Part shown: piece by piece, positions 17,944 through 27,283 of the stretch
How the letters are laid out: each line of letters starts with the position of its first letter
How positions within the stretch are numbered: the stretch's first letter is position 1
Source: Swaminathania salitolerans
GTDB lineage: Bacteria > Pseudomonadota > Alphaproteobacteria > Acetobacterales > Acetobacteraceae
Assembly (NCBI RefSeq): GCF_007988945.1
Contig: NZ_BJVC01000007.1
Location: 24,232-88,231 of the forward strand
Direction: 5' to 3'
Length of the DNA: 64,000 nucleotides
Program-made: the position numbers and the translations under genes
The notes under the pieces: model-generated
Databases searched by the model: none
What the model was told of the DNA's origin: nothing
Seen by the model: only the letters and a program-made list of their open reading frames with translations

Positions 17944-18671
17944 TCCGGCTCGGTGTGAACATCGATCACGTTGCGACACTACGCAATGCCAGGGGCGGGT
18001 CTCACCCCGATCCTGTTGCGGCGGCGCTTCTCGCGCAAAAGAGCGGTGCGGATGGCATCACCGCACATCTGCGCGAGGACCGGCGCCATATCCGCGACGA
18101 GGACATGAACCGTCTGAGGCGCGAATTATCCGTCCCGCTCAATTTCGAAATGGCCGCGACAGAGGAGATGGTCGCGCTGGCCTGTGCGCTCGGGCCTCAT
18201 GCCTGTTGCCTCGTTCCCGAGAAGCGGGAGGAGGTCACGACCGAGGGGGGGCTCGACGTACTGGGCCAGGCAGGGGATCTCGCACTGAAGATCGAAAGGC
18301 TGAAAGCGGCCGGGATTCGTGTCTCTCTCTTCGTCGATCCGGAGGCGACCCAGATAGAGACGGCAGCGCGTATCGGTGCCGATGTGGTGGAGCTGCATAC
18401 CGGTGCCTATGCCCATCATCCCGGGGATGTGGAATTCGGGCGGCTATGCGATGGGGCCGCCGTGGCGGTGTCCTGCGGTCTCGAGCTGCATGCGGGTCAC
18501 GGGCTGACTTACGACAATGTCGGGCCCGTGGCCGGTCTTGCCGGGCTGAAAGAGCTCAATATCGGCCATTTCCTGATCGGAGAGGCGGTGTTTTCCGGAT
18601 TGCCCGCGGCGATCGCCCGCATGAGACAGGCGATCGCCGCCGGGGCGCTTTTCAGGGCCGGGGCACGATAA
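17940..18671 (+). CDS. pdxJ: Pyridoxine 5'-phosphate synthase
   Basis: A 243-aa TIM-barrel enzyme that closes the pyridine ring from 1-deoxyxylulose 5-phosphate and the PdxA product. The N-terminus [18 protein letters not shown] is the family signature. The segments [34 protein letters not shown] and VSLFVDPE are the catalytic loops in expected order, and ELHTGAYAH and [11 protein letters not shown] close the barrel. Translation is coupled to pdxA. The 3' end overlaps the convergent lipoprotein gene by 20 bases. Confidence 0.96.
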   Translation: MIRLGVNIDHVATLRNARGGSHPDPVAAALLAQKSGADGITAHLREDRRHIRDEDMNRLRRELSVPLNFEMAATEEMVALACALGPHACCLVPEKREEVTTEGGLDVLGQAGDLALKIERLKAAGIRVSLFVDPEATQIETAARIGADVVELHTGAYAHHPGDVEFGRLCDGAAVAVSCGLELHAGHGLTYDNVGPVAGLAGLKELNIGHFLIGEAVFSGLPAAIARMRQAIAAGALFRAGAR

Positions 18672-19242
18672 CCGGTCGGTTCGGATCCGTGTAATTCGGG
18701 ACCGTCTCCCCCGATTGCTTGTTATAGGTCGCCGATGTGCTCTGGTTCGGCGCCGCAGGCGAGTGGAAGGCCGAGACGGGACCGAAGGGACCGCCATTGA
18801 CCTTGCGCATGCTGGCTTCGGGCTGGCGGGCGCAGCCGCGGGTGATGATCGAGCAGATACCGTCCGATCCGATGATTTCGTCGTCGTCGCCCGCATAGTG
18901 CACTTCGGAAACGCGATCATGATCGAGGCGGATGATCGCCTTGCAGGTCGTGCCGGCACCGCCCAGCGTCACCTGGGTCATGTTCAGGAGCTGCTGGACC
19001 GGAATGATTGTGGAGTCGCTGGCGCTCGGCAGGTTCATCGTACCGACATACTGATAGATCTGTGTCGTATCGTTGAGAGTCTTCGTCGAGTTCGGAATGC
19101 CCGCACAGGCCTGCAGGTCGTTGGAGGTCATGCCGATCATCGCGATCTGGGCCCGATGGGCCTCCCGGGAGTCGAAATAGCCGCAGCCGCCAAGGCTCAG
19201 AAGCGACATGGCGCCCAGAGCGAAACGCAGGGTGGAAGTCAA
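18652..19242 (-). CDS. Lipoprotein of unknown function
   Basis: A 196-aa predicted lipoprotein. With the TTG at 19242 as start, residues 1-20 ([20 protein letters not shown]) form a tidy type II signal peptide with lipobox LGGC, and GAGG lies 9 bases upstream. A GTG at 19296 would extend it by 18 residues but has no ribosome binding site. The mature part begins [20 protein letters not shown], has a central conserved-looking Cys pair, and ends in a disordered Asn/Ser/Pro tail. I do not recognise the family with certainty; it has the SmpA-like feel of small envelope lipoproteins. The 3' end overlaps pdxJ. Confidence 0.7.
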   Translation of the reverse strand: MTSTLRFALGAMSLLSLGGCGYFDSREAHRAQIAMIGMTSNDLQACAGIPNSTKTLNDTTQIYQYVGTMNLPSASDSTIIPVQQLLNMTQVTLGGAGTTCKAIIRLDHDRVSEVHYAGDDDEIIGSDGICSIITRGCARQPEASMRKVNGGPFGPVSAFHSPAAPNQSTSATYNKQSGETVPNYTDPNRPVIVPRP

Positions 19243-19349
19243 AAACAGGATCCTCGATGCGATAGGGGGGCGAATCACCCGCGGGTGAGGCACCACGATA
19301 ACAGAGACTTGATCAGGAAGTCCCTATCTGCCCGTTTATCGCAATCGTT

Positions 19350-19859
19350 TCAATTTCGGGAATGTAACCTCAGGGCACGAATGCAATCGTCCCGTTGCAG
19401 GGCGTAGGTGATATCGTGCGCGGCGAGCAGGGAAGACCGGACCTGGTGTTTCCATCGCGCGTCGCCTGCACCGCACACGGCACGGCCGGAATAGGGGCTT
19501 CGGGCGACGGGAGAAAGCGCGGAGAGACCCGATTGCGCGTCTTTTCCAAGGCGCGACCGAAGCGCCCTCTGCATTGCGGAAATTTCATGACGGGGTGCGT
19601 AATCGATCAGCGCGCGCAGGGTTGCAGAGCTGAGTGCAGGGTCGCTCCGGGCAATGTCGCGTTCGACCCGGGACCAGTCATGACGCAACGTCAGGTGCCA
19701 GGCGACGGAACGCGGGCCATCGCTCGAAATCCGTCCGGAGAGGGAATGCGAGAAATGCGGCGCCGAATAGGCTCTTGCCGTGGCCCCTCCGCATGTGGCG
19801 ACCAGCAGGACGACAATAGCGGCAACGGACAGGAAGGTGGACAGAACGGCGTGACGCAT
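19350..19859 (-). CDS. Putative exported protein of unknown function
   Basis: A 169-aa protein. MRHAVLSTFLSVAAIVVLLV followed by ATCGGATARAYS is a good Sec signal with an ATARA-type cleavage site near residue 30. ATG 19859 is chosen because it opens directly on the signal peptide; the frame remains open further upstream without sense. The mature part is rich in Arg, Ser and Ala with three Cys. No family is recognised. The opposite strand also has an open frame here, so confidence is moderate. Confidence 0.5.
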   Translation of the reverse strand: MRHAVLSTFLSVAAIVVLLVATCGGATARAYSAPHFSHSLSGRISSDGPRSVAWHLTLRHDWSRVERDIARSDPALSSATLRALIDYAPRHEISAMQRALRSRLGKDAQSGLSALSPVARSPYSGRAVCGAGDARWKHQVRSSLLAAHDITYALQRDDCIRALRLHSRN

Positions 19860-20104
19860 GGCGCTCCCGGATGACAGATCGTGACCGTGAGACTCCCTGC
19901 GAATCGTGGCAGCAGAAAGGCCGCAGCGTAAGACGTTGTTGCAAGACCCTGTCGCAAGGGGCGGCTCCTCTCCTCCCCGGTGCGACAAGCGGGTGCGAGA
20001 GGCGGGGATGAGAGGCGTTGGGAAAGGCGGTTCCCCCCCGAAGCATGATGTTCTACAGATCGCACGACTTATCCAACCGCGTTTCCATCCCTCAAGGAGT
20101 GATC

Positions 20105-20329
20105 ATGGCCGCTATTTCCTCTTCGGAGATTACCCGTCTGCAGACAACGTTGCGTCGCCTGCTCGGGTCACCGCAGCTGACCGTCAATGCGCCGCCTCGT
20201 GCCGGGCTCTCCGTAGAGCTGGCCGTCAATGGCGAAGTGATCGGCACGATCCACCGCGACGAGGATGAGGGCGAGGTTTCCTACGCCGTTCATGTGACCG
20301 TTCTCGAGGAAGATCTGCCCCCCGCCTGA
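20105..20329 (+). CDS. DUF3126 family small protein
   Basis: A 74-aa protein. The pattern EITRLQTTLRRLLGSPQLTV near the start, followed by VELAVNGEVIGTIHRDEDEG, matches the DUF3126 family found throughout Alphaproteobacteria. Start at ATG 20105 is fixed by AAGGAG at 20094-20099, 5 bases upstream. It is a cytoplasmic protein with no known role. It stands alone between a minus-strand exported protein and a glycosyltransferase gene. Confidence 0.85.
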   Translation: MAAISSSEITRLQTTLRRLLGSPQLTVNAPPRAGLSVELAVNGEVIGTIHRDEDEGEVSYAVHVTVLEEDLPPA

Positions 20330-20534
20330 CGAGGGCTTCTCCAGGCTTCCTCTGCCCGTACGCAGGGCAGGACGGTTTCCGTGCCGCCGCGCGCCCCGAT
20401 CATGATTTCGGACCCGTCTTCCGGAGTCCGGGGTGGGTATCGCGGCAGGAATGACGATTTTTCTCCTCCCGTTCAGGCCCTGCATGGCCCTTCGCGGGGC
20501 GCGCCGCTCTGGCGCCGGATTACAGGATTGCCAG

Positions 20535-21590
20535 ATGGACAATGTCGCCCCCCCCAGCAAGGCGCCCGGGACGGTTGCTGTCATCATCCCGTTCTATAAC
20601 GGATCCCGTTATATCGAGCGGGCGATCGTCAGCGTTCTCTCCCAGACGGTGCCCGCCGACGATTTCCTCATCGTCGATGACGGATCGGAGGCGGCGGAAA
20701 GCGCGCGTCTGCATGAAATCGCGACCCGCCACGGCGTGCGTGTCGTTCGTCAGGAAAATGGCGGGCAGGGCGCCGCCCGCAATTTCGGTGTCTCGCAGAC
20801 CGTATCGACCTATCTCTGTTTCCTCGATCAGGACGATTTCTTTCTCAGGACCCATATCGAGACCCTTCTGGACCATGTGCCGAGGAACGATCCGCATTTC
20901 GGCTGGGTTTACGGGGATCTCATGGAGGCCGATGCCGAAGGTCATATCCTCGAGACCTCGATTGCCATCCGGTACAGCGACCATCCCAAGACATCGGTCC
21001 GTGAGATGATTGCAGGAGACATGCATGTCCTGCCCTCTGCATCTCTCATAGCGCGGGAGGCCTTCGACCATGTTGGCGGTTTCGACCCGCAATTCATGGG
21101 CTATGAGGATGACGACCTGTTTCTGAGGCTCTTCCGCGCGGGATATTCGAACAGTTTTTTGCCCGAGCCGGTTACCGTCTGGTGCATCAACAAGGACAGC
21201 ACGTCTCACAGCATCCGGATGAGTCGCAGCCGTCTGCTCTTCATCCGGAAACTCTGTTCGCTGTTCGGATCCGATCCCGAGCGTCTGAAACTCTATATGC
21301 GCGAATTGATATTTCCGCGTTTCTGCAACCTGATCGTCTGGGAAGCCGTGAAGTCGATCTATTTCGCGCGCGATGCGCACGAGATCCGGATGGCACGTCA
21401 TCGCGACGAATTCGTCGCGATGCTCGATGAGTTCGCGACCCTGATGAAGACGCATACGCGACTGAAAATCGAGGACAGGTTCCGGCTAAGACTTTATCAG
21501 GCATGTGTCCGTCCGAAATCGCGGGCGGTCCTGTTTCTGCCCTATACGGTCATGCGGGTCGTGAAACGGTTCGGAAAGGGAAAACGCTGA
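20535..21590 (+). CDS. Family 2 (GT-A) glycosyltransferase
   Basis: A 351-aa glycosyltransferase with the GT2 nucleotide-sugar fold: VAVIIPFYNGSRYIERAIVS at the start, LIVDDGSEAAE, the acceptor-side ENGGQGAARNFG and the metal-binding block CFLDQDDFF. The late motif GGFDPQFMGYEDDDLFLR with its ED acid pair is the expected catalytic base region. There are no membrane segments, so it acts in the cytoplasm. ATG 20535 is favoured by AGGA 7 bases before it; a longer frame to 20433 would add 34 unmatched residues. Likely surface-glycan synthesis; donor and acceptor unknown. Confidence 0.85.
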   Translation: MDNVAPPSKAPGTVAVIIPFYNGSRYIERAIVSVLSQTVPADDFLIVDDGSEAAESARLHEIATRHGVRVVRQENGGQGAARNFGVSQTVSTYLCFLDQDDFFLRTHIETLLDHVPRNDPHFGWVYGDLMEADAEGHILETSIAIRYSDHPKTSVREMIAGDMHVLPSASLIAREAFDHVGGFDPQFMGYEDDDLFLRLFRAGYSNSFLPEPVTVWCINKDSTSHSIRMSRSRLLFIRKLCSLFGSDPERLKLYMRELIFPRFCNLIVWEAVKSIYFARDAHEIRMARHRDEFVAMLDEFATLMKTHTRLKIEDRFRLRLYQACVRPKSRAVLFLPYTVMRVVKRFGKGKR

Positions 21591-21720
21591 AGCGACGCCC
21601 GGAGAGACAGCCCCGGGATCTCTGCGGAGCCATACCGTTTCCGGGCTTTTCTCTCGTGTTCAGCCTGTCGTGTTGCGGCGGGACTTGCCGGATGGACCCG
21701 ATTCGCCCGCACAGGTGAGG

Positions 21721-22326
21721 TCAGGCGGCCTTGGGAATATCGAAGCGCGTGATCTTCCAGCGCCATTGTTCGAATTTGAGATGGACGATCGTCGGTTTTC
21801 CGCCGGGGCCCGTGATCAGCCCGGCCTCGAAGCGCAGCGGGGACACGAAATGCGCCGAGATGCGGGCATAGAGGGCCATCAATCCCGGAGCAGGGGCGGA
21901 TGCGGGCGCATGAATCATCTGGGATGCCATCGTCATCAGCGTCTCCGGAGTGAGATGCGTGTCGATGGCGTGAGAGACGGCGCCCGACGCGAAGGAGGTG
22001 CCGAAATCGGGAAGATCGTCCTCGGCCGGGGGCGGTCCCAGCAGCGTCTCGAGCGTATCGCTCTTCAGGCTGGCGCTCAGGGCGCTCCAGTCGATATGCT
22101 GGGCGAGCGTGTCCGTATCGTGGCTTCTCAGCGCCGAGGAGAGAGACCAAAGGGCGAGATAGGGAGAGAGCGCATAGATGCAGGCGAGGGCCACGAACAG
22201 GGCACCCGCGATATGCGGTGTGCGTCTGAGCGAGGGCAGCGCCAGTCTGAAAGGCGCGGGCGCAAATTCGGCGGGCAATCCTGCTGGGTCTCTCATGGAT
22301 TTCTCTGCAACTGGCAAAAGGGACAT
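21721..22326 (-). CDS. DUF2939 domain membrane-anchored protein
   Basis: A 201-aa protein with one N-terminal transmembrane segment (about residues 38-62, GALFVALACIYALSPYLALW). The following motif ALRSHDTDTLAQHIDWSALS and SLKSDTLETLL is typical of DUF2939. The C-terminal part is a small soluble domain ending WKITRFDIPKAA. The function of the family is unknown; topology suggests a periplasmic domain. Convergent with the preceding glycosyltransferase gene and separated from it by 130 bases. Confidence 0.75.
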   Translation of the reverse strand: MSLLPVAEKSMRDPAGLPAEFAPAPFRLALPSLRRTPHIAGALFVALACIYALSPYLALWSLSSALRSHDTDTLAQHIDWSALSASLKSDTLETLLGPPPAEDDLPDFGTSFASGAVSHAIDTHLTPETLMTMASQMIHAPASAPAPGLMALYARISAHFVSPLRFEAGLITGPGGKPTIVHLKFEQWRWKITRFDIPKAA

Positions 22327-22503
22327 GAACGCGCCATGAGGCGCGCCTTAATCGATCAAGCCGGTAACAAACGGCGTTCCGGGTAGGCGCAGCATTCTGT
22401 TTGTCGAGTCTGAGTGACTTTATGGTAACGGACTGCCATAGCTCTTGTCATCTAAATCCCGAGCGCCGAGATGGTTTTTTTTGAGCGGAAACAAGACACC
22501 CAG

Positions 22504-23280
22504 ATGACGGTTTCTTCCTTCGACCTCACGTTCCCCGACGAGGCGCTACAGCGTTATTCCCGTCATATCCTGCTCCCGGAGGTCGGCGCGACCGGTCAGG
22601 CCAGATTGCGTGCGGCGTCGGTTCTGATCGTCGGGGCCGGAGGGCTGGGGAGTCCTCTCGCCCTCTACCTCGCCGCCGCCGGTGTGGGGCGGATCGGTCT
22701 CGCCGATGACGATCGTGTCGAGCTGAGCAATCTCCAGCGGCAGATCCTCTTCGATAGCGGCGATATCGGGCAGGGAAAGGCCCGGCGCGGGCAGGCGCGT
22801 CTCTCTGCGCTCAATCCTGACATCCGGGTCGAGATCCATGAGACCAGGGTCGATGCCCGGACCCTGCCTGCCATCATGGCCGGTTACGATCTCGTCTGTG
22901 ACGGGAGCGATAATTTCACGACGCGTTATGCCGTGGCAGATTGCTGCCAGAGTCTGGGCAAGACGCTCATATCCGGTGCCGTACAGCGTTTCGAGGGGAC
23001 GGTCTCGACCTTCTCGCCGCAGACGGGGGGGCCGTGTTATCGCTGCCTCCATCCGGATGCGGACGAGGCAGAGGCGCCGGGTTGCGGGCAGGCCGGTATT
23101 TTCGGCGCCGTGACCGGCGTGATCGGCACGCTCATGGCGACCGAGGCACTCAAGGAACTGCTTGCGATCGGCAGGGGGATGAGCGGTCGGGTCCTGGTCT
23201 GGAATGCGCTCGACGGGGTGTTCCGTACCCTGTCCCTGTCTCCCGATCCTGCCTGCGCAGGGTGCGGAGCCGGAAGATGA
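22504..23280 (+). CDS. moeB: HesA/MoeB/ThiF family E1-like adenylyltransferase
   Basis: A 258-aa enzyme of the ubiquitin-activating-like family. Members adenylate the C-terminus of a small sulfur-carrier protein (MoaD or ThiS) for molybdopterin or thiamine synthesis. The opening ALQRYSRHILLPEVG and nucleotide loop VLIVGAGGLGSPLA are diagnostic. RQILFDSGDIG and DGSDNFTTRYAV are also present, and zinc ligands sit in CYRCLH and CAGCG. No C-terminal rhodanese domain is present. ATG 22504 gives the standard N-terminus; ATG 22471 would add 11 residues. I use moeB as the family name; the true carrier partner is not in the window. It overlaps the next gene by ATGA. Confidence 0.8.
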   Translation: MTVSSFDLTFPDEALQRYSRHILLPEVGATGQARLRAASVLIVGAGGLGSPLALYLAAAGVGRIGLADDDRVELSNLQRQILFDSGDIGQGKARRGQARLSALNPDIRVEIHETRVDARTLPAIMAGYDLVCDGSDNFTTRYAVADCCQSLGKTLISGAVQRFEGTVSTFSPQTGGPCYRCLHPDADEAEAPGCGQAGIFGAVTGVIGTLMATEALKELLAIGRGMSGRVLVWNALDGVFRTLSLSPDPACAGCGAGR

Positions 23281-23723
23281 CCGCGGGGATAGCCTCGCAG
23301 ACGGGCGGGGGGCAGACGGACGGGGGGCAGACGGGCGAGGTGCAGACGGGGCGCAGCCTTGCCATTCTGATCGCCGGTCCGGAGTACGAACGGGCTCATC
23401 ACGCTTTTGTGCTCGCGGCCGGAGCGCTCGCGCTCGGGCGCAGGGTCATTCTTTTCGGCGGGGGTGCGGGTGTGCTGGCCCTGTGCCGGGACTGGTCCGG
23501 TCTCGTCGGCGCATCGCATGACGAAACCTTTCGCGCACGCGGTGTGGCCGGGCTCGAGACCCTGCGTCTGGCCGTTTTCGAGCTCGGTGGCGAGGTGCTC
23601 GCCTGCGAGGCCGGCCTCCGTGCCGCAGGGCTGGACGAGGAGGCGCTATGCCCGGAAGCGACATTGTGCGGTGTCACGCGCTTTCTCGAACGCAGCGCCG
23701 ATGCCCAGATTCTGAGTTTGTAG
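23277..23723 (+). CDS. DsrE-like protein
   Basis: A 148-aa protein whose core from residue about 28 (SLAILIAGPEYERAHHAFVL) looks like the DsrE/DsrF/peroxiredoxin-like fold, including ALALGRRVILFGGGAGVLAL. Two Cys residues occur late in the chain, in LACEAGL and LCPEATLCGV. Members of that fold often carry sulfur on a Cys. Translation starts at the ATG overlapping the moeB-like stop, which links it to sulfur transfer. The first 27 residues are a Gly/Gln/Thr-rich segment from a 15-base tandem repeat. Confidence 0.7.
   Translation: MTAGIASQTGGGQTDGGQTGEVQTGRSLAILIAGPEYERAHHAFVLAAGALALGRRVILFGGGAGVLALCRDWSGLVGASHDETFRARGVAGLETLRLAVFELGGEVLACEAGLRAAGLDEEALCPEATLCGVTRFLERSADAQILSL
23297..23356 (+). 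repeat. 15-bp in-frame tandem repeat in the DsrE-like gene
   Basis: Four 15-base units starting GCAGACGG, with imperfect copies at 23297, 23312, 23327 and 23342. They encode QTGGG, QTDGG, QTGEV, QTGRS-type blocks at the protein N-terminus. Confidence 0.85.
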
Positions 23724-23773
23724 TCGGTCTGCCCCTCTTGCCCGGAGCGCGACAAGTTGGCACCCATGCAGCC

Positions 23774-24778
23774 ATGAAGACATTCCGCACGGTTTATGGC
23801 ATCGGGCTGGCGATTCTGCTGCCGTTCGGCGCGGCGGCACAGGCTGCGCCGCCTTCGAAGCGGCACGCCACGCATCATCACAAACATCCGGCGAAAGCCG
23901 CGGCCTCTCACGCGAAGAAGGCGGGCTCGGGGCATGCGGGCAAGGCGCATACCGCGCATCGCACGCGGCATTCCGGAACCGTCGCGAAACATGGCACGAA
24001 ACACGGCACGAAACACGGATCGAGCCATTCCCCGTCTCATGGTGCCGCTCCGGCCAGAAGCCATACGGCATCGAAGCATCATGCCCGGAAGGTCGCTGCC
24101 GCAGCGGGAGGTGTCGCCGCGGCCGGTGCTGCCGCCGCAGTGACAGCCGATGCGGCGTCAGCCGCGGGAAGCAGCGCTGCGACGCCTCAGACCGCCGTGC
24201 CTCAGGTGCAGGACAAGGGAACCAATACAGGTCTGCCCTTGCCGCGCTTTGCCGCCATGCGGGCGGACAAGGTCTATATGCGCAAGGGGCCGGGCCAGCG
24301 TTATCCGATCGAATGGGTCTATCATCGTCGCGGTCTGCCGGTCGAAATCGAGCGTGAGTTCGATGTCTGGCGTCTCGTCGAGGATTCCGACGGCATGAAG
24401 GGCTGGGTTCATCAGGCGACGCTCGTCGGACAGCGTACCTTCGTCATTCCCGGCCAGCCCCCCGAGGGTCACGCCGCAGCTCTCGGAGAGGCTTCCGCGA
24501 AATCGGGCGATGTGATCGGGAAAGCCGATGCCCGCGTTCTCGGTTATGTGCCCAATCAGGCGGAGGCGAGGGCGCGTCAGGGCGATGTTCTGCTATACAG
24601 TCAGGCGGACGAAAGCAGTGCGGTCGTCGCCATTCTCCAGCCGGGAACCGTCGGGACCCTGAAACTCTGTCCCGAAGGGTCAACATGGTGCCGGGTGGTG
24701 GTCAAGGGATATACGGGATGGCTCCCCAGGCGGGTGTTCTGGGGACTGTTGCCAGGAGAGACGCTTCAGCCTAGCTGA
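23774..24778 (+). CDS. Exported SH3-domain protein with His/Lys-rich linker
   Basis: A 334-aa protein. MKTFRTVYGIGLAILLPFGA with AAAQA is a Sec signal; ATG 23774 is chosen for that reason over an upstream frame reaching 23648. Residues about 25-115 are rich in His, Lys, Ala and Ser, with KHGTKHGTKHGS from a short tandem repeat. An SH3-like domain follows (about residues 160-225: KVYMRKGPGQRYPIEWVYHR, MKGWVHQATLVGQR) and a second SH3-like copy near the C-terminus (VLLYSQADESSAVVAILQPG, WLPRRVFWG). Bacterial SH3 domains in exported proteins usually bind peptidoglycan or cell-surface partners. Function unknown; it precedes pyk by 42 bases. Confidence 0.78.
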   Translation: MKTFRTVYGIGLAILLPFGAAAQAAPPSKRHATHHHKHPAKAAASHAKKAGSGHAGKAHTAHRTRHSGTVAKHGTKHGTKHGSSHSPSHGAAPARSHTASKHHARKVAAAAGGVAAAGAAAAVTADAASAAGSSAATPQTAVPQVQDKGTNTGLPLPRFAAMRADKVYMRKGPGQRYPIEWVYHRRGLPVEIEREFDVWRLVEDSDGMKGWVHQATLVGQRTFVIPGQPPEGHAAALGEASAKSGDVIGKADARVLGYVPNQAEARARQGDVLLYSQADESSAVVAILQPGTVGTLKLCPEGSTWCRVVVKGYTGWLPRRVFWGLLPGETLQPS

Positions 24779-24820
24779 GGCTATGATATGCAACGTGCAG
24801 CAATTGGATCGGAGACCAGT

Positions 24821-26293
24821 ATGACATCCTCACCGCAATCAGCTCCGGCTCAGGATTCGGGAGTGAAGAAAGAGGCCGAGCAGCGCCGCACGAAGATCGT
24901 CGCCACCCTCGGTCCGGCATCCTCGTCCCACGAGATGATCCGCACCCTGGCTCTGGCCGGTGCCGATGTGTTCCGGCTGAACTTCTCTCATGGTTCGCAT
25001 GAGGATCATGCGAAGCGTCACGCGACCATTCGCGATGTCGAGGCCGAGCTGGGCCGCCCGCTGGCCATCCTGGCCGATATGCAAGGCCCCAAGCTGCGCG
25101 TGGGAACCTTTGCCGATGGCAAGGTCGAATTGCAGGAAGGTGCCCGCTTCCGCCTCGATCTGGACCGTACACCCGGTGATTCCCGCCGCGCCTGTCTGCC
25201 TCATCCCGAGATCATGCGCGCTGCCGAGCCGGGAAGCCGCCTGCTGCTCGATGACGGCAAGATGCGTCTGCGCGTCGTTTCCTGCGACGAGACGCATATG
25301 GAAACCGAGGTCGAGGTCGGTGGCTGGCTGTCCGAGCGCAAGGGGGTGAATGTCCCCGATGTCGTTCTGCCGATCCCGGCCCTGACGGAGAAGGACCGCG
25401 CGGATTTTGCATTCGCGCTCGATCTGGGCGTCGAATACGTGGCGCTCTCTTTCGTTCAGCGCCCCGAGGATGTGCAGGAAGCGAAGGAAATCGCCCAGGG
25501 ACGTGCCTGGATCATGACCAAGCTCGAGAAGCCCCAGGCCATGGAGCGGCTGAGCGACATCATCGCGCTGTCCGATGCCGTGATGGTGGCGCGTGGCGAT
25601 CTCGGTGTCGAGCTGCCGGCCGAGGAAGTGCCGATCGAACAGAAGCGCGCGATCCGCGAGGCCCGTTTCCAGGGCAAGCCTGTCATCGTCGCGACCCAGA
25701 TGCTCGAGAGCATGATCACCTCGCCCACCCCGACGCGTGCCGAGGTGTCCGACGTTTCGAATGCCGTGTTCGACGGGACCGATGCCGTCATGCTCTCGGC
25801 CGAGAGCGCAGCGGGAAAATACCCGCGCGAGGCGGTTCAGGTCATGGCGCGCGTGACGCGTCGGGTCGAGAACGACCTCGAATGGCGCATGCAGGAAGAA
25901 GCCCTCCGTCCCGACAGCGACGGCACGACGGGTGGTGCGATCGCCGAGGCAGCCTGGCACGTCGCGCAATCCGTCTCTGCGGCGGTTATCGTCGTATATA
26001 CCCAGAGCGGACGCGGTGCCCTGCAGATCGCACGCGAGCGGGCCGACTGTCCCGTTCTCGCGCTGACGCCGGATGACGAGACGGCCCGGCGTCTGGCGCT
26101 GGTCTGGGGCGTGCGCGCCATGTCGGTCGGTCAGGAAACGCCTGTCTATGGCGTCGAAGGCGTGGTCGATCAGGCGGTGGGTCTGGCTGTTTCGGAAGGA
26201 TATGCCGAGAAGGGGGACAAGCTCGTCCTGCTCGTGGGTCTGCCTTTCGGACAGCAGGGATCGACCAACACGCTGCGTGTCGTGACCATCTGA
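24821..26293 (+). CDS. pyk: Pyruvate kinase
   Basis: A 490-aa glycolytic enzyme converting phosphoenolpyruvate and ADP to pyruvate and ATP. Signatures in order: RTKIVATLGPASSSHEMIR, VFRLNFSHGSHEDH, DMQGPKLRVG, KDRADFAFALDLGVEYVALS, and the PK motif MTKLEKPQAMERL with MVARGDLGVE. The C-terminal domain ends with the usual beta sheet. ATG 24821 has GGAGA a few bases upstream; the in-frame Met at 24788 is less likely. In acetic acid bacteria pyruvate kinase serves the Entner-Doudoroff and pentose phosphate routes because phosphofructokinase is usually missing. A hairpin terminator lies just beyond the stop. Confidence 0.97.
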   Translation: MTSSPQSAPAQDSGVKKEAEQRRTKIVATLGPASSSHEMIRTLALAGADVFRLNFSHGSHEDHAKRHATIRDVEAELGRPLAILADMQGPKLRVGTFADGKVELQEGARFRLDLDRTPGDSRRACLPHPEIMRAAEPGSRLLLDDGKMRLRVVSCDETHMETEVEVGGWLSERKGVNVPDVVLPIPALTEKDRADFAFALDLGVEYVALSFVQRPEDVQEAKEIAQGRAWIMTKLEKPQAMERLSDIIALSDAVMVARGDLGVELPAEEVPIEQKRAIREARFQGKPVIVATQMLESMITSPTPTRAEVSDVSNAVFDGTDAVMLSAESAAGKYPREAVQVMARVTRRVENDLEWRMQEEALRPDSDGTTGGAIAEAAWHVAQSVSAAVIVVYTQSGRGALQIARERADCPVLALTPDDETARRLALVWGVRAMSVGQETPVYGVEGVVDQAVGLAVSEGYAEKGDKLVLLVGLPFGQQGSTNTLRVVTI

Positions 26294-26300
26294 CGGTTCT

Positions 26301-26322
26301 GCGGCGGGGGCGACCCCGCCGC
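26301..26322. terminator. Hairpin between convergent pyk and tyrA
   Basis: A perfect 9-bp stem GCGGCGGGG/CCCCGCCGC with loop GCGA, starting 8 bases after the pyk stop. There is no T-run, so the classical form is incomplete, but position between convergent genes supports a terminator role. A CCCGGG inverted repeat follows at 26341-26361. Confidence 0.5.
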
Positions 26323-26395
26323 GCCATGGCCGCTTGCTGTCCCGGGTTTTCTCTGCCCGGGTATCTCTTCTCCCGGGTCCTGCGTGCGGGAGGGG

Positions 26396-27283
26396 TCAGG
26401 CCTGACGGTTTTCCAGCAGGGAGCGACGGATACGTCTCCCGCGTTCGATCGTCTCGACGATCGTCTCCTCGTCTCCGCTGCGAATGGCATCGGCCATCGC
26501 AGCCGCATCCTGGCTGAACCGGTCGAGAACGCCGAGCAAGGCGTCCCGGTTGTTCAGGAAGATATCCCGCCACATGGTCGGGTCCGATGCTGCGATACGG
26601 GTGAAGTCCCGGAATCCGGAGGCGGCGAAATCCAGAACCTCCGAGCGCATATCCTCGGCAAGCGTATCGGCTGTGCCGCAGATGGTGAATGCGATCAGAT
26701 GAGGCAGATGGCTGACCATCGCGCAGATCGTGTCGTGGTGATCGGCATCCATGCGTCGTGTCCGGGCGCCCATGGCATGCCAGAAGGCGCCGATTCGCGT
26801 GACGGCGTCCTCAGGAGCGTTCCGATCGGGCGTGATCAGGCACCAGCGATCCTCGAACAGGGTAGCGAATCCGGCATCGGGGCCGGAATGCTCGGTGCCC
26901 GCCATGGGATGCGCGGGCACATAGGCGATATCGGTCCTGAGATGAGGGGTGAGGGCGTCGACGATGCTGCGACGTGTCGAACCGACATCGGTCAGGATGG
27001 CGCCGGATTTCATGATCGGCAGGATCCGGGACGCGATCGGGGCGATGGCGCCCACGGGAACGCAGAGCATCACGCAATCGGCGTCTTTCACTGCGGCGTC
27101 CAGATCGTCGGTCACCACATCCCCGAGATCGAGCGCTCGTGCGCGCGCCAGAACGTCCCGATCGCGATCGGTGACGATGAGCGTGCCGACAAGCTCGGGC
27201 ATGGCGCGAAGCCTGCGCAGGACGGAGGAGCCGATCAGTCCGGGTCCCACCACGCAGAGCGTGTCGAAGAGAGGTTCGGTCAC
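26396..27283 (-). CDS. tyrA: Prephenate/arogenate dehydrogenase
   Basis: A 295-aa NAD(P)-dependent dehydrogenase for tyrosine synthesis. The N-terminal Rossmann motif is VVGPGLIGSSVLRRLR (GxGxxG). Active-site blocks DVGSTRRSIV and PAHPMAGTEHSG, the latter with the catalytic His, and the dimer-domain segment MVSHLPHLIAFTI are all present. Family-level evidence does not separate prephenate from arogenate (cyclohexadienyl) substrate use. ATG 27283 overlaps the stop of the hpnL-like gene in ATGA, so tyrosine and hopanoid-export genes share a transcript here. Confidence 0.93.
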   Translation of the reverse strand: MTEPLFDTLCVVGPGLIGSSVLRRLRAMPELVGTLIVTDRDRDVLARARALDLGDVVTDDLDAAVKDADCVMLCVPVGAIAPIASRILPIMKSGAILTDVGSTRRSIVDALTPHLRTDIAYVPAHPMAGTEHSGPDAGFATLFEDRWCLITPDRNAPEDAVTRIGAFWHAMGARTRRMDADHHDTICAMVSHLPHLIAFTICGTADTLAEDMRSEVLDFAASGFRDFTRIAASDPTMWRDIFLNNRDALLGVLDRFSQDAAAMADAIRSGDEETIVETIERGRRIRRSLLENRQA